This document shows positions 62,976 to 64,000 of a stretch of DNA of 64,000 nt, piece by piece. The DNA comes from Rhizobium leguminosarum. GTDB lineage: Bacteria > Pseudomonadota > Alphaproteobacteria > Rhizobiales > Rhizobiaceae. The translations under genes were made by a program, and so were the position numbers. The stretch spans positions 2,356,001 to 2,420,000 of the forward strand of contig NZ_CP025012.1 of assembly GCF_002953715.1 (NCBI RefSeq), in the 5' to 3' direction. The notes beneath the pieces are model-generated. The model was not told the origin of the DNA. It saw only the letters and a list, made by a program, of their open reading frames with translations, and did no database searches. Position 1 is the stretch's first letter; every line of letters starts with the position of its first letter.

Positions 62976-64000
62976 CTACTTCAAGAGCGCCTGCGCTTCT
63001 TCGATGCCGAGGGCGGCCGGCTGCGTGCAGGTCGTGGTCAGGTCGATGAAACGGCCCTCCTCGCCCGATTTCAGGATCGAGGTCATGACGTCGACGCCGT
63101 GCAGCGTGCGGTCGAGCGAGCAGCGCGCATCGCGGCCTTCGATCAGCGCCATCACCATGTCGGCAAGGCCGGCGGTGCGGTAATTGGCGCGCGCGCCGTT
63201 CGGGTTTTCCTGGTTGATCTTGCCGAACGGATGCTCCCAAGCCTCAAGCGGCTTGATGTCCTTGTCGCGGCCGCTGGCCTCGACGACGCCGCCGAAGAAG
63301 TTCGGGTCCGGCACGTAGAGCGAGCCATCGGTGCCGTAGAGCTCCATATTGGCATGGCGGTGCGACCACACATCCCAGCTCGCCGTCAGCGTCACCGTGG
63401 CACCGTTGACGAATTCGAGCAGCGCCTGGATCGTCGTCGGCGTCTTGACCGGGATGATCTCGCCATTGCGCGGCTCGCTGGTGATGGTGCGGGTGGGCGA
63501 CGCCATCGAGGTCATGCCGCCGACGCGCTTCACGGGGCCGATCAGGTTGATCAGATTGGCGATGTAATAGGGGCCGAGATCGAGGATCGGGCCGCCGCCC
63601 GGGAGGAAGAAGAAATCCGGGTTCGGATGCCACATCTCCATGCCGGGGCTCATCACGTAGCAGGCGCCCGAGGTCACCCGGCCGATGCCGCCGTCGTCGA
63701 TGAACTTGCGGGCGAGCTGATGGGCGCCGCCGAGGAAAGTGTCGGGCGCGCAACCGACGGCAAGGTTCTTCTGCTTGGCGATGCGGCGAAGCTCCTCGCC
63801 CTCTTCGAGCGAAAGCACCAGCGGCTTTTCCGAATAGACGTGTTTTCCGGCCTCGAGGATCGCCTTCGATACCCGGAAATGCGCATCCGGGATCGTCAGG
63901 TTGACGACGACGTCGATCTCGTCATTGACGAGAAGCTCGTCGATCGTCTGCGCTTTGACGCCATATTCCTTGGCGCGCGCCTCGGCCGCCTGCGCGTTGA
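62976..64000 (-). CDS. Gfo/Idh/MocA-family oxidoreductase (5' end outside window)
   Basis: An NAD(P)-dependent sugar or inositol dehydrogenase. The frame is open to the right edge of the window, so the Rossmann GxGxxG start is missing. About 340 residues are seen, starting in the nucleotide-binding domain (DEIDVVVNLTIPDAHFRVSKA) and the family hallmark HVYSEKPLVLS with the catalytic-region Lys. The C-terminal domain has GPYYIANLINLIGPVKRV. An internal GTG at 63818 is not the true start. Its neighbours, gpr and xylosidase, suggest oxidation of a plant sugar. Confidence 0.92.
   Translation of the reverse strand, partial: NAQAAEARAKEYGVKAQTIDELLVNDEIDVVVNLTIPDAHFRVSKAILEAGKHVYSEKPLVLSLEEGEELRRIAKQKNLAVGCAPDTFLGGAHQLARKFIDDGGIGRVTSGACYVMSPGMEMWHPNPDFFFLPGGGPILDLGPYYIANLINLIGPVKRVGGMTSMASPTRTITSEPRNGEIIPVKTPTTIQALLEFVNGATVTLTASWDVWSHRHANMELYGTDGSLYVPDPNFFGGVVEASGRDKDIKPLEAWEHPFGKINQENPNGARANYRTAGLADMVMALIEGRDARCSLDRTLHGVDVMTSILKSGEEGRFIDLTTTCTQPAALGIEEAQALLK

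Overview
The window (about 61% G+C) reads as chromosome or chromid of a fast-growing rhizobium, most likely the Rhizobium leguminosarum/etli group. The reasons are the RopA-type porin (alphaproteobacterial porin fold), the PleC/DivJ-like kinase beside cobT/cobS/DUF1289/aspartic protease, rhizobial palindromic intergenic repeats, and many small catabolic and transport operons. No rRNA, tRNA, CRISPR, prophage, transposase or nod/nif gene was seen. The genus is inferred from gene content and was not tested by a search.

Layout. 0-3.3 kb: end of a sugar ABC transporter (ATPase), two polyol/sugar-type SDRs and the wreck of a triosephosphate isomerase gene between them. 3.4-4.5 kb: FMN riboswitch and ribB. 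4.5-7.7 kb: SDR, DMT permease, mobA-mobB (molybdenum cofactor). 7.6-11.3 kb: a KaiC-like double ATPase and a hybrid histidine kinase with a pseudo-receiver N-terminus. 11.4-15.3 kb: LysR facing a cupin and an aldo-keto reductase, then a GST, a tiny secreted peptide and Ohr. 15.5-17.5 kb: OmpR/EnvZ-type pair. 17.7-21.7 kb: two secreted alpha/beta hydrolases around DipZ. 22.1-26.4 kb: deoR-deoC and a two-domain aldehyde dehydrogenase of ALDH16 architecture. 26.7-28.9 kb: OmpA-domain protein with a very long K/E/P/A-rich linker. 29.2-31.7 kb: polar amino-acid importer (binding protein plus two permeases, no ATPase gene). 31.9-34.0 kb: Usg, DUF2270 and a TPR-methyltransferase. 34.1-37.8 kb: two ArsR-AHSA1 modules facing each other, with two DUF1801 genes between. 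38.0-42.3 kb: ssuADCB alkanesulfonate operon. 42.5-45.5 kb: MGMT-like small protein, beta-hydroxyacid dehydrogenase, AlkD-type protein and LysR. 46-47 kb: major porin. 47.7-51.6 kb: Lrp, uracil-DNA glycosylase family protein, membrane-anchored nuclease, PleC-like kinase and DgkA. 51.7-54.6 kb: cobT/cobS, DUF1289 and a retropepsin-like protease. 54.8-59.6 kb: a frameshifted DMT gene, LysR, an SDR lacking the YxxxK pair, a mosaic of duplicated gene ends, and an ABC-2 exporter. 60.1-64.0 kb: GH43 beta-xylosidase, L-glyceraldehyde-3-phosphate reductase and a Gfo/Idh/MocA dehydrogenase that runs off the window.

How the genes fit together. Sugar and nucleoside catabolism is spread along the window: polyol SDRs, deoC with ALDH16, GH43 with Gpr and Idh. 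Stress and detoxification functions (Ohr, GSTs, AlkD, hydrolases) and sulfur scavenging (ssu) lie between. The most unusual items are the KaiC/pseudo-receiver kinase pair, the ALDH16 enzyme translationally coupled to deoC, the chimeric gene remnants at 57.1-57.4 kb with a hypothetical gene behind them, and a two-module repeat family present as separate and joined copies.
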